The notes below the pieces were generated by a model. It saw nothing but the letters and a program-made list of their open reading frames with translations. It was not told where the DNA came from and searched no databases. A stretch of 64,000 bases of DNA, from contig NZ_CP175562.1 in assembly GCF_046097105.1 (NCBI RefSeq), forward strand, positions 2,356,001-2,420,000, given 5' to 3'. The position numbers and the translations under genes are program-made. This document shows positions 45,505-54,074 of the stretch, in pieces. Every line of letters starts with the position of its first letter. Within the stretch, counting starts at the first letter, position 1. This DNA comes from Natroniella sp046097105. Its GTDB lineage: Bacteria > Bacillota > Halanaerobiia > Halobacteroidales > Halobacteroidaceae.

Positions 45505-45651
45505 AGCCTGGTCATCGCATAACATGAGCTTAACGACATCTAACCTAGGAAGCATAGCTAGAAGCCAAGGATGACATATGAAAGTTCTATGCTTAATCTA
45601 GAGTTAGGAGCATTGATGAGACGTCGTGAAGTTCAGGGACGTTATGTGACA
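45505..45651. other. Long imperfect inverted repeat resembling an integron attC site
   Basis: GCATAAC (~45517) pairs with GTTATGT (45641-45647). After a short unpaired spacer GAGCTTAACGAC pairs with GTCGTGAAGTTC. Then CTAACCTAG pairs with CTAGAGTTAG (one bulged A) and GAAGCATAG with CTATGCTTA. This R-spacer-L layout with an extrahelical base is what attC sites have. No integrase is in the window. The group II intron begins immediately after it. Confidence 0.5.
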
Positions 45652-46210
45652 GTGCGACCAGCCCTTGAAATAACAGGGATTAAGCTATATCTTAGGCTGT
45701 CTAAATCGAGAGACTTTTGGACTATTTATTCTATTTGAAATAACCCTATTTACGGGTGCATTATCGGTAACGATTTTGTACTAAGCCGTAAAGACAATGT
45801 GAAATAGACTGCTAGCCTTAAAGCAGGTGATTGTTAGGGTAAATATACTGTTAAGATTAAATTAATTGAATTACCGAAAGCTTCGTCAAACGTGAATAGT
45901 GAAATTAGGCTGATACACTATGACCAAAAGGTATGAGATGGGGTCAGGTAAGTTGTCGTATTGCTTGACAAATAGACCAATATCTTCGGAGTAAAGGTAG
46001 AATCTAAGACAGTATGAACTGGCTAAGGTGTAGAACTGGGAAAACCCAATGAGTTCCTGATAATATCAGGTAGGTCAAAAGATTGTCGTGATACAATACT
46101 TAGTGGGTATGAGAGGTTGGAAAAAGCGAAGGCTATCTTGTAATGAGGTAGATAGGGGTTCAAAATTTGCCCCACTCTGAAAGGAGGCAGACTTCCTTAA
46201 AGTAAAATAG
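45652..46210 (+). mobile_element. 5' part of a group II intron, reverse transcriptase lost
   Basis: It begins GTGCGACC, the group II 5' end. EBS1 candidate TGTCGTA (45954-45960) pairs fully, with two G-U pairs, with the exon TGTGACA directly before the intron (45645-45651). EBS2 candidate AACGT (45889-45893) pairs with ACGTT (45639-45643). Both lie ~240 and ~300 bases in, as in Ll.LtrB. Blocks near 46110-46195 (AAAAAGCGAAGG, GAAAGGAGGCAG) match domain II-IV wording seen before intron ORFs. No reverse transcriptase frame, domain V or 3' end was found, so it is a truncated remnant. The gap 45501-46335 holds no protein gene. Confidence 0.72.
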
Positions 46211-46335
46211 CACTATGATAAGAAGCCTAAATATTGAAGCCTATTAGGTATCTAAAGGATATCTAGTAAAAACTCTGGTTGTAACAAGGGAGGGTTATCA
46301 TTATTAGAAAAGAGATAAAAGATGAATGGAAAGAT

Positions 46336-46761
46336 ATGAAAAACAAAGGAAAAAAGAAGTATATTATTTTTAATGTTGTTTTATTGAGGACATTACCGCT
46401 TGGTCTTGTTTTACTAGTTATAGATAAGCTTTTTGACTTTGGATTTGATTTTATTTCAAGTGAAGGGCTTATGTTTGATCTTTTATTAACTGTTATTAGT
46501 TTCATATTATTAGGTGTTTTTATAGGTGTGTTAGAGTGGAAGTTTTATAAAAAAGTTAGGGAAAATAAGTATAATAATAAACAGATAAGAAGAAATTATG
46601 CTGTCATATATGGTGTCATATCTTGGGGGTTATCTATTGCACTTTCAAATTTAATTACAAGATCTCATTCATTTATAGAGTTTCTGATTACTATGGGTAT
46701 TTGGTTAATAGGTGGCTATATTTTTGGGTTGGTTACATTTCCAACAATATTTAATAAATAA
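46336..46761 (+). CDS. Small four-helix membrane protein, unknown
   Basis: 141 aa with hydrophobic segments at about residues 9-28, 45-64, 88-104 and 114-132 and a basic N-terminus (MKNKGKKKY). I do not recognise the family. The frame stays open upstream through IRKEIKDEWKD, and a GGGAGGG site lies near 46289, so the true start may be a rare codon upstream or the 5' end may have been altered by the intron insertion. It lies between the intron remnant and a GNAT fragment, in a decaying accessory patch. Confidence 0.55.
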   Translation: MKNKGKKKYIIFNVVLLRTLPLGLVLLVIDKLFDFGFDFISSEGLMFDLLLTVISFILLGVFIGVLEWKFYKKVRENKYNNKQIRRNYAVIYGVISWGLSIALSNLITRSHSFIEFLITMGIWLIGGYIFGLVTFPTIFNK

Positions 46762-46951
46762 TATATTTCTTAGAGTCTATTCTTTTAATAAACGGGCAGT
46801 AAGTTGCTATAAGAAATCTGGTTTTAAAGAGATTGGTAGAAGAAGAGAAGCATATATAATAGGAAATAAGAAGTATGATGATATTTATATGGATATATTA
46901 GCAACTGAATTCAAGGGGAAAATAGATAAGTTAATGGAAAAAGAAGATTAA
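46757..46951 (+). pseudogene. C-terminal fragment of a GNAT acetyltransferase
   Basis: The frame reads LRVYSFNKRAVSCYKKSGF then KEIGRRREAY and YDDIYMDILA. This is the last third of a GNAT N-acetyltransferase, including the NxRAxxxYxKxGF acetyl-CoA end block. The N-terminal two thirds are missing and replaced by the preceding membrane-protein gene. Confidence 0.8.
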
Positions 46952-46991
46952 GTGGCTGGTATTTAAGTAGAGTGGGGCTGTATTATACAAT

Positions 46992-47549
46992 TTAATATTT
47001 AAAGATTATCCCTATAATACCTGCCCCTACTAAATATAGTACAGGGTGTTTTTCATATTTGTTGATTAAATAAAAAGTTATGATAAATAATAAGAATGCT
47101 TTGAAATTGATAAAATCTAAAAATTGTTGAATATCTACTGACAGATTGAAAAGCTCTTCTTTTCCCACTTCAAAGGCTACAAATGCGATCAATCCTACTA
47201 CTGCCGGCCTAATTGTACTAAGTCCACCTTCGACTAATGGATGTTCATTAAACTTAATAAAATAGCGAGCTATTAATGTGATAATTATTATTGATGGGGT
47301 TGCTAGACCAACAGTAGCGGTTATCCCTCCTAGTACGCCGGCAGTATTGTAGCCGACAAAAGTTGCTACATTAACACCAATTGGCCCGGGGGTTGATTCG
47401 GAGATTGCAATCATATCAAGTAGTTGTTCACTGGTGATCCAGCCATATTTTTCTATAAGCTGTTGTAAAAATGGTAAAGTAGCAAGTCCGCCACCTATTG
47501 AGAAGAGACCTATTTTAAAAAACTCTATAAATAATTTAAGATATATCAT
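46992..47549 (-). CDS. Short chromate transporter, second subunit
   Basis: 185 aa single CHR domain with ~6 helices. Family motifs: IGGGLATLPFLQQLIEKYGW and SESTPGPIGVNVATFVGYNTAG. Short CHR proteins work as pairs, equivalent to the two halves of long ChrA, for chromate (or related oxyanion) export. Its ATG overlaps the stop of the upstream partner by four bases (ATGA), so they are co-translated. Confidence 0.93.
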   Translation of the reverse strand: MIYLKLFIEFFKIGLFSIGGGLATLPFLQQLIEKYGWITSEQLLDMIAISESTPGPIGVNVATFVGYNTAGVLGGITATVGLATPSIIIITLIARYFIKFNEHPLVEGGLSTIRPAVVGLIAFVAFEVGKEELFNLSVDIQQFLDFINFKAFLLFIITFYLINKYEKHPVLYLVGAGIIGIIFKY

Positions 47550-48124
47550 TCTTGATCCAGCTCCTTATCTAAATTCCTTTTATCTAGGTTTTTGATCCTT
47601 CTAACTTGATTAATAACTCCAATTAAAGCAGCACTGACAATGACTATAATTGGTGAGATCCTTGCAACAGCTAGAAGTAAAAATGACAATATAAATAAGA
47701 GTATACCTAAATAGTCTTTAACTGATCGGTACCACATCTTTACTACTATATGTGCTATTAAAGCAACTACACCAATCTTAATACCACCGAAAGCATGTTG
47801 TATTAATTGATAATCTTGAAATTGATAAAAGAATGTAGCTATTGTCATTATAATCAGTAAAGAGGGAACTACCATACCCAGTGTTGCAGCTAATGAACCT
47901 AATATACCACTATGTTTATAACCGATTAAAGTAGCTGTATTGATAGCAATGATCCCAGGAGTGCATTGACCGATTGCATAATAATCAATAACTTCCTCCT
48001 TTGTAGCCCATCTCTTCTCATTTACAATCTCTTGTTCAATCATTGGTAGCATTGCATAACCACCTCCAAAAGTAAATCCTCCTATGCGAAAGAAGATAAT
48101 AAATAATTGCCATATATCCTTCAT
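47546..48124 (-). CDS. Short chromate transporter, first subunit
   Basis: 192 aa CHR-domain protein with motifs IGGFTFGGGYAMLPMIEQEIV and GQCTPGIIAINTATLIGYKHSG. First of the overlapping pair. It is divergent from the arsR-type gene at 48370, across 245 bases. It may be part of a metal/oxyanion-resistance patch with the adjacent arsenic genes. AGGTGAT lies before the ATG. Confidence 0.93.
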   Translation of the reverse strand: MKDIWQLFIIFFRIGGFTFGGGYAMLPMIEQEIVNEKRWATKEEVIDYYAIGQCTPGIIAINTATLIGYKHSGILGSLAATLGMVVPSLLIIMTIATFFYQFQDYQLIQHAFGGIKIGVVALIAHIVVKMWYRSVKDYLGILLFILSFLLLAVARISPIIVIVSAALIGVINQVRRIKNLDKRNLDKELDQE

Positions 48125-48295
48125 TTGAGTATCACCTCTATAATAATATTTAATAGCCTCTTTAGATCACACTTATGGTAATTTATAACCAGTGATAGTA
48201 TATCAGATAAGTCTATCGTTGACAACTAGTTGAAAGGTTTGAAGTTAATATATTTTAATTATAATTATACTGAATGGAAGTATGGTTAAAATATA

Positions 48296-48345
48296 TTGAC
48301 AAAGTGGAATCAATAACATAACATATAAATACATATAAATATGTT
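48296..48345 (+). promoter_or_regulatory. arsR promoter and overlapping operator
   Basis: TTGACA at 48296-48301, 17-base spacer, TAACAT at 48319-48324. AACATAT (48320-48326) and ATATGTT (48339-48345) form an inverted repeat covering the -10 box, suited to an ArsR-type repressor. Confidence 0.7.
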
Positions 48346-48369
48346 GATGAATAATGAGGGGGAACTCTA

Positions 48370-48696
48370 ATGAATGAATTTACAGAATTAACCGAATTAT
48401 TAAAGGCAGTAGCTGATCAAAGAAGGCTACAAATTATTAGTTTGTTATCCTGTGGCAAGATGTGTGTCTGTGATATTACTGCACAGCTGGATTTAAGCCA
48501 GCCTAACATATCGCATCATCTTAAGATTTTAAAGAATGCAGATTTAATTGTTGCTACTAAGAGGGGAAGGTGGGTAGATTATCAATTAAATAAAGACAAA
48601 TTAGAGAGTTTACAAAAAAGATTAGGTGATGTACTTGCTGGTTGTGATGCAGAGGAGTGTGGGATTACAAGACTTAATTGTGGGGAAAAATGTTAG
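48370..48696 (+). CDS. arsR: ArsR family repressor
   Basis: 108 aa winged-helix protein. The metal-site motif CVCD lies in the sensing helix (GKMCVCDITAQLDLSQPNISHHLKIL), the As(III)/Sb(III) signature of ArsR. Additional C-terminal cysteines (GCDAEECGITRLNCGEKC) could form an extra site. It represses the ars genes until arsenite binds. The promoter and a palindromic operator stand directly upstream. Confidence 0.92.
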   Translation: MNEFTELTELLKAVADQRRLQIISLLSCGKMCVCDITAQLDLSQPNISHHLKILKNADLIVATKRGRWVDYQLNKDKLESLQKRLGDVLAGCDAEECGITRLNCGEKC

Positions 48697-48840
48697 GGTG
48701 CTTTTAGCTAAAATAAAATATTAGAAATTAATCTTGTTATGTTGTTGAGTAATAATGGTCTGTTTTAAGGTTTTGATTTTATGATTTAGTATTTTTGCTA
48801 TCAATTATTAACTATAAACTGATTTTAAGGAGAGTCTAGG

Positions 48841-49554
48841 ATGAGATTAGCTATAATTTCTGATATTCATAGTAATATTGATGCTTTAAATCAAGTGTTA
48901 GAGGATATTAAAAGAAGGGATATAGAACAAGTATTCTGTTTAGGTGATTTAGTCGGTTATAATCCTTTTCCTAATCAAGTAGTTAAAAGAATAAAAGAAG
49001 AAGGAATTAAAACGGTTCAGGGGAATTATGATGATGCTATTGCTAATAGTCGGATTGTTTGTGGCTGTGATTATAAGACAGAACAAGCTAAAAAGATTGG
49101 GCTAAACTCAATCCAATTTACTAATCAAGAGATCAATGAACAAAATAGAGAGTTCTTAAAAGAATTACCTCACCAATTAGAGGTTGAAACTGGAGATCTA
49201 AAGGCTCTATTGGTTCATGGAAGTCCAAGGCAGTTAAATGAATATCTTTATGCTGATAGTCAAGAAGTAATAGAAGTAGCTCAGGATTTAAAAGCAGATC
49301 TCTTATTGTGCGGTCATACGCATCTACCTTATCATAAGTTGATTGCAGGAAAACATATAATTAATGTTGGTAGTGTTGGTAAGCCAAAGCATGGTAATCC
49401 CAATGCAGTCTATACGATTATTGAAGTGCATGAAAGAAAGGTTAAAACAGAATTTATTGAAGTTACTTATCCAGTTGAGAAGGTAGCTACTAGGATTAGG
49501 GAGACTGGTTTGGCTGATGAGTCGATTGAATTGCTTAAGTTAGGGCGGGCTTAA
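48841..49554 (+). CDS. Metallophosphoesterase, YfcE/ApaH-like
   Basis: 237 aa calcineurin-like phosphoesterase. Metal-binding blocks: DIHSN, GDLVGYN, GNYDDA, VHGSPR and CGHTHLPYH. The subtype (COG0639-like) includes enzymes on phosphodiesters and Ap4A; the substrate here is unknown. It sits between arsR and acr3, 31 bases before the latter, with AAGGAGAG upstream. A gap of 144 bases from arsR leaves it unclear whether arsenite induces it. Confidence 0.9.
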   Translation: MRLAIISDIHSNIDALNQVLEDIKRRDIEQVFCLGDLVGYNPFPNQVVKRIKEEGIKTVQGNYDDAIANSRIVCGCDYKTEQAKKIGLNSIQFTNQEINEQNREFLKELPHQLEVETGDLKALLVHGSPRQLNEYLYADSQEVIEVAQDLKADLLLCGHTHLPYHKLIAGKHIINVGSVGKPKHGNPNAVYTIIEVHERKVKTEFIEVTYPVEKVATRIRETGLADESIELLKLGRA

Positions 49555-49585
49555 TTAGAAGGTTTTAAATAGAGGAGGAGTTTAA

Positions 49586-50647
49586 ATGAGTCAAGAAGAT
49601 ATTAAGAAACAACAGACAGAGGGAATAGGTTTTTTTGAAAAATATTTAACGGTTTGGGTAGCAATCTGTATTATAGTTGGAATTGGGATAGGGCGTTTTT
49701 TACCTGCTATTCCTGAAACTTTGAGTCAATTAGAATATGCTCAAGTTTCAATTCCAGTAGCAATTTTAATTTGGTTTATGATCTATCCGATGATGTTGGA
49801 AATTGATTTTAGTAGCTTATTAAAAGTCAAGGAAAGAACTAAACCACTAACGTTGGTAACGGTCAGCAACTGGTTGATTAAGCCATTTACGATGGCCTTT
49901 TTTGCCTGGTTGTTCTTCAGGCATATTTTTAGTGGTTTGATTGGCCCTGATTTAGCTGACCAGTATATTGCTGGTGCAATTTTATTAGGTTCAGCTCCCT
50001 GTACAGCCATGGTCTTTGTCTGGAGTTATTTGACCGATGGAGATCCAGAGTATACTTTAACTCAGGTTGCTTTAGATGATGCAATCTTAGTCTTTGCTTA
50101 TGCTCCAATTGTAATGTTATTATTAGGAGTAACTGACTTTACAGTTCCTTATGATACTATTATCTTATCTGTGGTTTTATATGTAGTAGTGCCATTGGTA
50201 GCAGGTTATTTATCTCGGAAATACTTAATTAAGAACAAAGGAATAGAGTGGTTTGAGAATGTATTTCTTAAGAAATTAGATAATGTTACGATTATTGGAT
50301 TGTTATTGACATTAATTATTATCTTTTCTTTCCAAGGGGATGCTTTAATTAATAATCCATTGCATATTTTATTAATTGCAATTCCAATTACAATTCAGGC
50401 ATTCTTTATCTTCTTTTTGGTCTATGGAACTGGAAAGGCTTTGAAGCTAGAGCATCCAATAGCTGCTCCAGCAGCAATGATTGGGGCCAGCAACTTCTTT
50501 GAATTGGCTGTAGCGACTGCTATTTCTGTTTTTGGTATTACTTCTGGTGCAGCTTTAGCTACTGTGGTTGGGATTTTAGTAGAAGTTCCTTTGATGTTAG
50601 TTATAGTAGGGGTTGCTAATCGAACTAAGCACTGGTTCCCTAATTAG
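49586..50647 (+). CDS. acr3: Arsenite efflux transporter, ACR3 family
   Basis: 353 aa with ten membrane helices. ACR3 hallmarks: MIYPMMLEIDF, LLGSAPCTAMVFVWSYL containing the essential cysteine, DDAILVFAYAPIV and GASNFFELAVATAISVFG. It exports As(III) as arsenite, driven by proton motive force. GAGGAGG precedes the ATG. No arsC or arsA is present, so resistance is to arsenite, or arsenate reduction is coded elsewhere. Confidence 0.95.
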   Translation: MSQEDIKKQQTEGIGFFEKYLTVWVAICIIVGIGIGRFLPAIPETLSQLEYAQVSIPVAILIWFMIYPMMLEIDFSSLLKVKERTKPLTLVTVSNWLIKPFTMAFFAWLFFRHIFSGLIGPDLADQYIAGAILLGSAPCTAMVFVWSYLTDGDPEYTLTQVALDDAILVFAYAPIVMLLLGVTDFTVPYDTIILSVVLYVVVPLVAGYLSRKYLIKNKGIEWFENVFLKKLDNVTIIGLLLTLIIIFSFQGDALINNPLHILLIAIPITIQAFFIFFLVYGTGKALKLEHPIAAPAAMIGASNFFELAVATAISVFGITSGAALATVVGILVEVPLMLVIVGVANRTKHWFPN

Positions 50648-50753
50648 GGAAAATAAATACAAATTGAAGAGAGTTGAATAAATTTATTTAAATTTAAGCT
50701 CAGTTTGAAGTAGCTTGACAGGGATGATAAAATCTAATATAATAATGATGCCA

Positions 50754-50776
50754 GGGGTAGGGGTAGGGGGTATGGG
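50754..50776 (+). other. G-quadruplex-forming motif
   Basis: Four G runs (GGGG, GGGG, GGGGG, GGG) with TA, TA and TAT loops within 23 bases, in a genome of roughly one-third GC. It lies in the gap 50648-50901 between acr3 and the activase genes. Confidence 0.6.
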
Positions 50777-50812
50777 TAAAAACAAATAACCCTCTTGCTT
50801 TACCTTAGTTCA

Positions 50813-50848
50813 ATAAATCCAAGGAAATGAATTCATTCCTTGGATTTA
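50813..50848. promoter_or_regulatory. 36-bp perfect palindrome
   Basis: Two 18-base arms around the centre at 50830/50831, ending 53 bases before the next ATG. It has only a short T run, so it may be a terminator of acr3 or an operator of the downstream genes. Confidence 0.55.
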
Positions 50849-50901
50849 TAAATTTTATATGGTAAAATAAGAATAAATTCAAAAGCAAAAGGAGGGTATT
50901 A

Positions 50902-51897
50902 ATGGTTAAGATAGGTGTTCCAAAAACATTAGCATATTATGTTTATTTTCCGTTATGGAAGACATTTTTAGAAGAGCTAGGAGTGAAAATTGTCTTATCT
51001 GAGGATACATCACGTGAAATAATAGATGCAGGTGTTAAGGAGACAGTTAATGACGCTTGTGTGCCAATTAAATTATTTCATGGGCATGTTTTGAACTTAA
51101 AAGATAGAGTTGACTATTTATTTATTCCTCGGCTAGTCAGCCTGAATGGTAAAAGTATTTATTGTCCTAAATTTTTAGGCTTGCCGGATATGGTTGCTAG
51201 TTCCTTAGATGATATACCTCCTATTTTGGATCCAGATATTGATTTAAGAAAAGGTTTACTGAATTTATACAAAACTATCTTTAAATTAGGTACTAAATTT
51301 ACTAAAAACCCAGTAAAAATTATCAAGGCGGCTTATAAGGCTAAACAAGATTGGAAGCAATTTAATCAATATTTACAAGCTGGTTATACAGCAGTAGAAG
51401 CAATGGATAAGTTAAATGGAGCAGATATTGATTTAAATGAGGGGGATGATGATTTAAAGGTTGCTGTATTGGGTTATCCTTATATTATTTATGATCCTTT
51501 TATCAGTGTGGGTATGATTCAAAAGTTAAGAGAGTTAGGGGTTAAGGTTGTTACAGCAGATATGGTAACAGCAGATAAGTTAAAGCAAGATTTTAAAGGG
51601 TTATCTAAGGATCTTTTTTGGACATTTAGTGATCAAAAAATTAAGACAGGTCTGCATTATTATGATCAAGCAGATATAGATGGAGTTATTCATGTTACTG
51701 CATTTGGTTGCGGGCCAGATTTTATAGTCGATAAGAAGTTAGAGTTAGAAGGGAAGAGAAGAACTGATGTCTCTTTTATGTGTTTAACGATTGATGAACA
51801 TACTGGAGAAGCAGGTATAGTTACTAGATTAGAAGCTTATGTGGATATGCTTAGGTTAAGGAGTGATAGAAATGAGAGTAGTATTACCATATCTTAG
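50902..51897 (+). CDS. 2-hydroxyacyl-CoA dehydratase activase-related protein (COG3580/DUF2229-like)
   Basis: 331 aa. The start MVKIGVPKTLAYYVYFPLWKTF matches the DUF2229/COG3580 proteins that are elsewhere fused to BadF-type activases. Conserved cysteines in NDACVPIKLFHGH, SIYCPKFLGLPD and FGCGPDFI probably hold an iron-sulfur cluster, as in dehydratase components. It is the first of three coupled genes. No substrate-specific HgdAB-type dehydratase is present. Function unknown; low-potential electron transfer is likely. AAAGGAGGG precedes the ATG. Confidence 0.8.
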   Translation: MVKIGVPKTLAYYVYFPLWKTFLEELGVKIVLSEDTSREIIDAGVKETVNDACVPIKLFHGHVLNLKDRVDYLFIPRLVSLNGKSIYCPKFLGLPDMVASSLDDIPPILDPDIDLRKGLLNLYKTIFKLGTKFTKNPVKIIKAAYKAKQDWKQFNQYLQAGYTAVEAMDKLNGADIDLNEGDDDLKVAVLGYPYIIYDPFISVGMIQKLRELGVKVVTADMVTADKLKQDFKGLSKDLFWTFSDQKIKTGLHYYDQADIDGVIHVTAFGCGPDFIVDKKLELEGKRRTDVSFMCLTIDEHTGEAGIVTRLEAYVDMLRLRSDRNESSITIS

Positions 51898-52954
51898 TAA
51901 CTCACATGTGGCATTAAAATCTCTAATAGAATCTTTTGATCATCAAGTAATTACCAATCAACCTAGTAAGAAGACTTTAAGTTTAGGTGTACAGCACTCT
52001 CCAGAGTTTGCTTGTATTCCCTTTAAGATTTTGCTTGGAACATATATTGAGGCTTTAGAAGATGGAGCAGAGATGATTATTGCCTCTGGAGGAAAGGGTC
52101 CTTGTCGAGCAGGGCATTATGCTCAATTACATAAAGAGATTTTAAAAGATTTAGGTTATGAATTTGAAATGGTTGTTTTTGAATCTTTGACCGATAGTTT
52201 TAGAGATTTTTTCGGTAAGATACGTAAGGTAGCTGGTGATGCATCTTGGTTAAGGATAATTAAAACAATGTGGCGTGAGTGGAATAGGTTAATTGCTTTA
52301 GATAAGTTACAACAGAAAGTACATAAAGTTAGACCGCGTGAATTAAAGCCTGGTCATACGACTGATGTTTTTGATGAAGTAGTAGACTTGGTTGCTCAGG
52401 CTCAGAGTATAGCTGAAATTAAAGAAGCCAAGAAGGAAGGGATAGAAGAGTTAGAGGCTATTCCTCAAAACAAAGAATTTGAGCCATTAAAGATTGGAAT
52501 TATTGGAGAGATTTATGTTGTTTTAGAGCCTTTTGCTAATTTGGAAGTAGAAAAAGTGTTAGGTGAAATGGGTGTTGAGGTTGATCGTTCAATCTATTTA
52601 ACTGATTGGACAGAAGAACATAGCTTTTTTCTTCCAGCTGAAGATCCAGCAAGAGAAGCAGCTAAACCATATTTAGATCAATTAATTGGTGGCCATGGTC
52701 AGGAATCAGTTGGTAGGACAGTATTATATGGTCAAAATGATTATGATGGTGTGATTCATTTAGCTCCTTTTACTTGTATTCCTGAAATTGTGGCTAAGAG
52801 TATATTACCAGAAGTAAGTAAAGAAGAGGACATTCCAGTTTTGACCTTATTTTTAGATGAGAAGACAGGGGGCGAAGGTATCAGAACAAGATTAGAAGCT
52901 TTTATTGATCTATTGACTCAAAAGAGGGGAAGGAAGGAGATGAAGATTTCATGA
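51872..52954 (+). CDS. 2-hydroxyacyl-CoA dehydratase activase-related protein (COG3581-like)
   Basis: 360 aa, distantly similar in layout to the preceding protein. Cysteines in SPEFACIPFKILLGTY, GKGPCRAGHY and FTCIPEIVAKS are suited to cluster binding. I start at ATG 51872, 6 bases after AAGGAGTGA, giving a 26-base overlap with the upstream gene. It overlaps the downstream ATPase by 4 bases. The three together equal the large fused activase proteins of other clostridia, split into separate chains. Confidence 0.8.
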   Translation: MRVVLPYLSNSHVALKSLIESFDHQVITNQPSKKTLSLGVQHSPEFACIPFKILLGTYIEALEDGAEMIIASGGKGPCRAGHYAQLHKEILKDLGYEFEMVVFESLTDSFRDFFGKIRKVAGDASWLRIIKTMWREWNRLIALDKLQQKVHKVRPRELKPGHTTDVFDEVVDLVAQAQSIAEIKEAKKEGIEELEAIPQNKEFEPLKIGIIGEIYVVLEPFANLEVEKVLGEMGVEVDRSIYLTDWTEEHSFFLPAEDPAREAAKPYLDQLIGGHGQESVGRTVLYGQNDYDGVIHLAPFTCIPEIVAKSILPEVSKEEDIPVLTLFLDEKTGGEGIRTRLEAFIDLLTQKRGRKEMKIS

Positions 52955-53904
52955 ATGGATATCTAGGAATAGATGTAGGTTCTGTTAGTACTAATTTAGT
53001 TGTAATTAATGAAGAGCAAGATGTAATAACCAAATTATATTTAAGAACTAAAGGAGAGCCAATTAAGGCTATTCAGCAAGGCTTGCAGGATTTAAAAGAG
53101 GAAATACCAGCTGACTTAGAGATCAAAGGTGTAGGAACAACAGGAAGTGGTCGTAAACTAGCCAGTGTAATTGTAGGAGCTGATATTGTAAAGAATGAGA
53201 TTACAACTCACGCAATTGCTTCTTCTCATCAAGTGCCAGATGTACAGACTATTTTAGAGATTGGTGGCCAGGATTCTAAGATAATTATTTTGCGGGATGG
53301 TATTGTAGTTGATTTTGCAATGAATACTGTCTGTGCAGCTGGAACAGGATCATTTTTGGATCAACAAGCAGGAAGATTACAGATTCCAATTGAGGAGTTT
53401 GGTGATTTAGCACTGGATTCTGAAAATGATGTTCGGATTGCTGGACGTTGTTCTGTCTTTGCTGAGTCTGATATGATTCATAAGCAGCAGTTAGGTCATA
53501 GTGTGCAAGATATTATCAATGGCTTATGTCAGGCGTTAGTTAGAAATTATTTGAATAATATCGGAAAAGGAAAGGATATTTTAGGGCCAATCGTCTTTCA
53601 AGGAGGGGTAGCAGCTAATAAAGGTATTAAGGCTGCTTTTGCTGAAGCACTTGATACTGAGATTATCATTCCTGAAAATTATGATGTAATGGGAGCTTTA
53701 GGCTCTGCTCTGTTGGCCCATCAGGAGGTTTCTAAAACAGGAGCAACGAACTTTAAAGGGTGGGATAGTGCTAGTTTAGATTATCAACCATCAAGTTTTG
53801 AGTGTGAAAGCTGTACTAATCGCTGTGAGGTAATTGAAATTTATGTAGAGGAAGAGTTAGCTGCTCGTTGGGGTCATAGATGCCATAAGTGGGATATGGT
53901 CTGA
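52951..53904 (+). CDS. BadF/HgdC-type ATPase, acyl-CoA dehydratase activase
   Basis: 317 aa ASKHA-fold ATPase. GIDVGSVSTNLVV, GTTGSGRKLA, EIGGQDSKII, and the two cysteine blocks CAAGTGSFLDQQ and AGRCSVFAESDMIH that bind the [4Fe-4S] between two subunits. In HgdC-like activators ATP hydrolysis drives one electron to very low potential. An additional C-terminal CESCTNRC motif could hold another metal. It is last in the three-gene set, and a terminator follows. Confidence 0.92.
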   Translation: MNGYLGIDVGSVSTNLVVINEEQDVITKLYLRTKGEPIKAIQQGLQDLKEEIPADLEIKGVGTTGSGRKLASVIVGADIVKNEITTHAIASSHQVPDVQTILEIGGQDSKIIILRDGIVVDFAMNTVCAAGTGSFLDQQAGRLQIPIEEFGDLALDSENDVRIAGRCSVFAESDMIHKQQLGHSVQDIINGLCQALVRNYLNNIGKGKDILGPIVFQGGVAANKGIKAAFAEALDTEIIIPENYDVMGALGSALLAHQEVSKTGATNFKGWDSASLDYQPSSFECESCTNRCEVIEIYVEEELAARWGHRCHKWDMV

Positions 53905-54023
53905 TTTAGTTTAATTTTAAGGCTGAGTTTAAGTAAGGTCAGTAATAAAAAAAAATTAATTGTAAATAATATTAATAACTAGTGATAGTAATTATGTTAA
54001 CTTAAAATAATAGTAGATAGCCA

Positions 54024-54057
54024 AATAAAGTGGGCTTAAGCCCGCTTTATTCTTTGT
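54024..54057 (+). terminator. Terminator of the activase operon
   Basis: A 14-bp stem (54024-54037 with 54038-54051, one G-T pair) and T-rich tail. Confidence 0.75.
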
Positions 54058-54074
54058 AGAAGGGGGTTAAGTTG

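Noticed and set aside
46200..46335. Group II intron domain V and 3' end
   Set aside because: No AGC-bulge-GAAA type 34-base hairpin was found; the element appears truncated.
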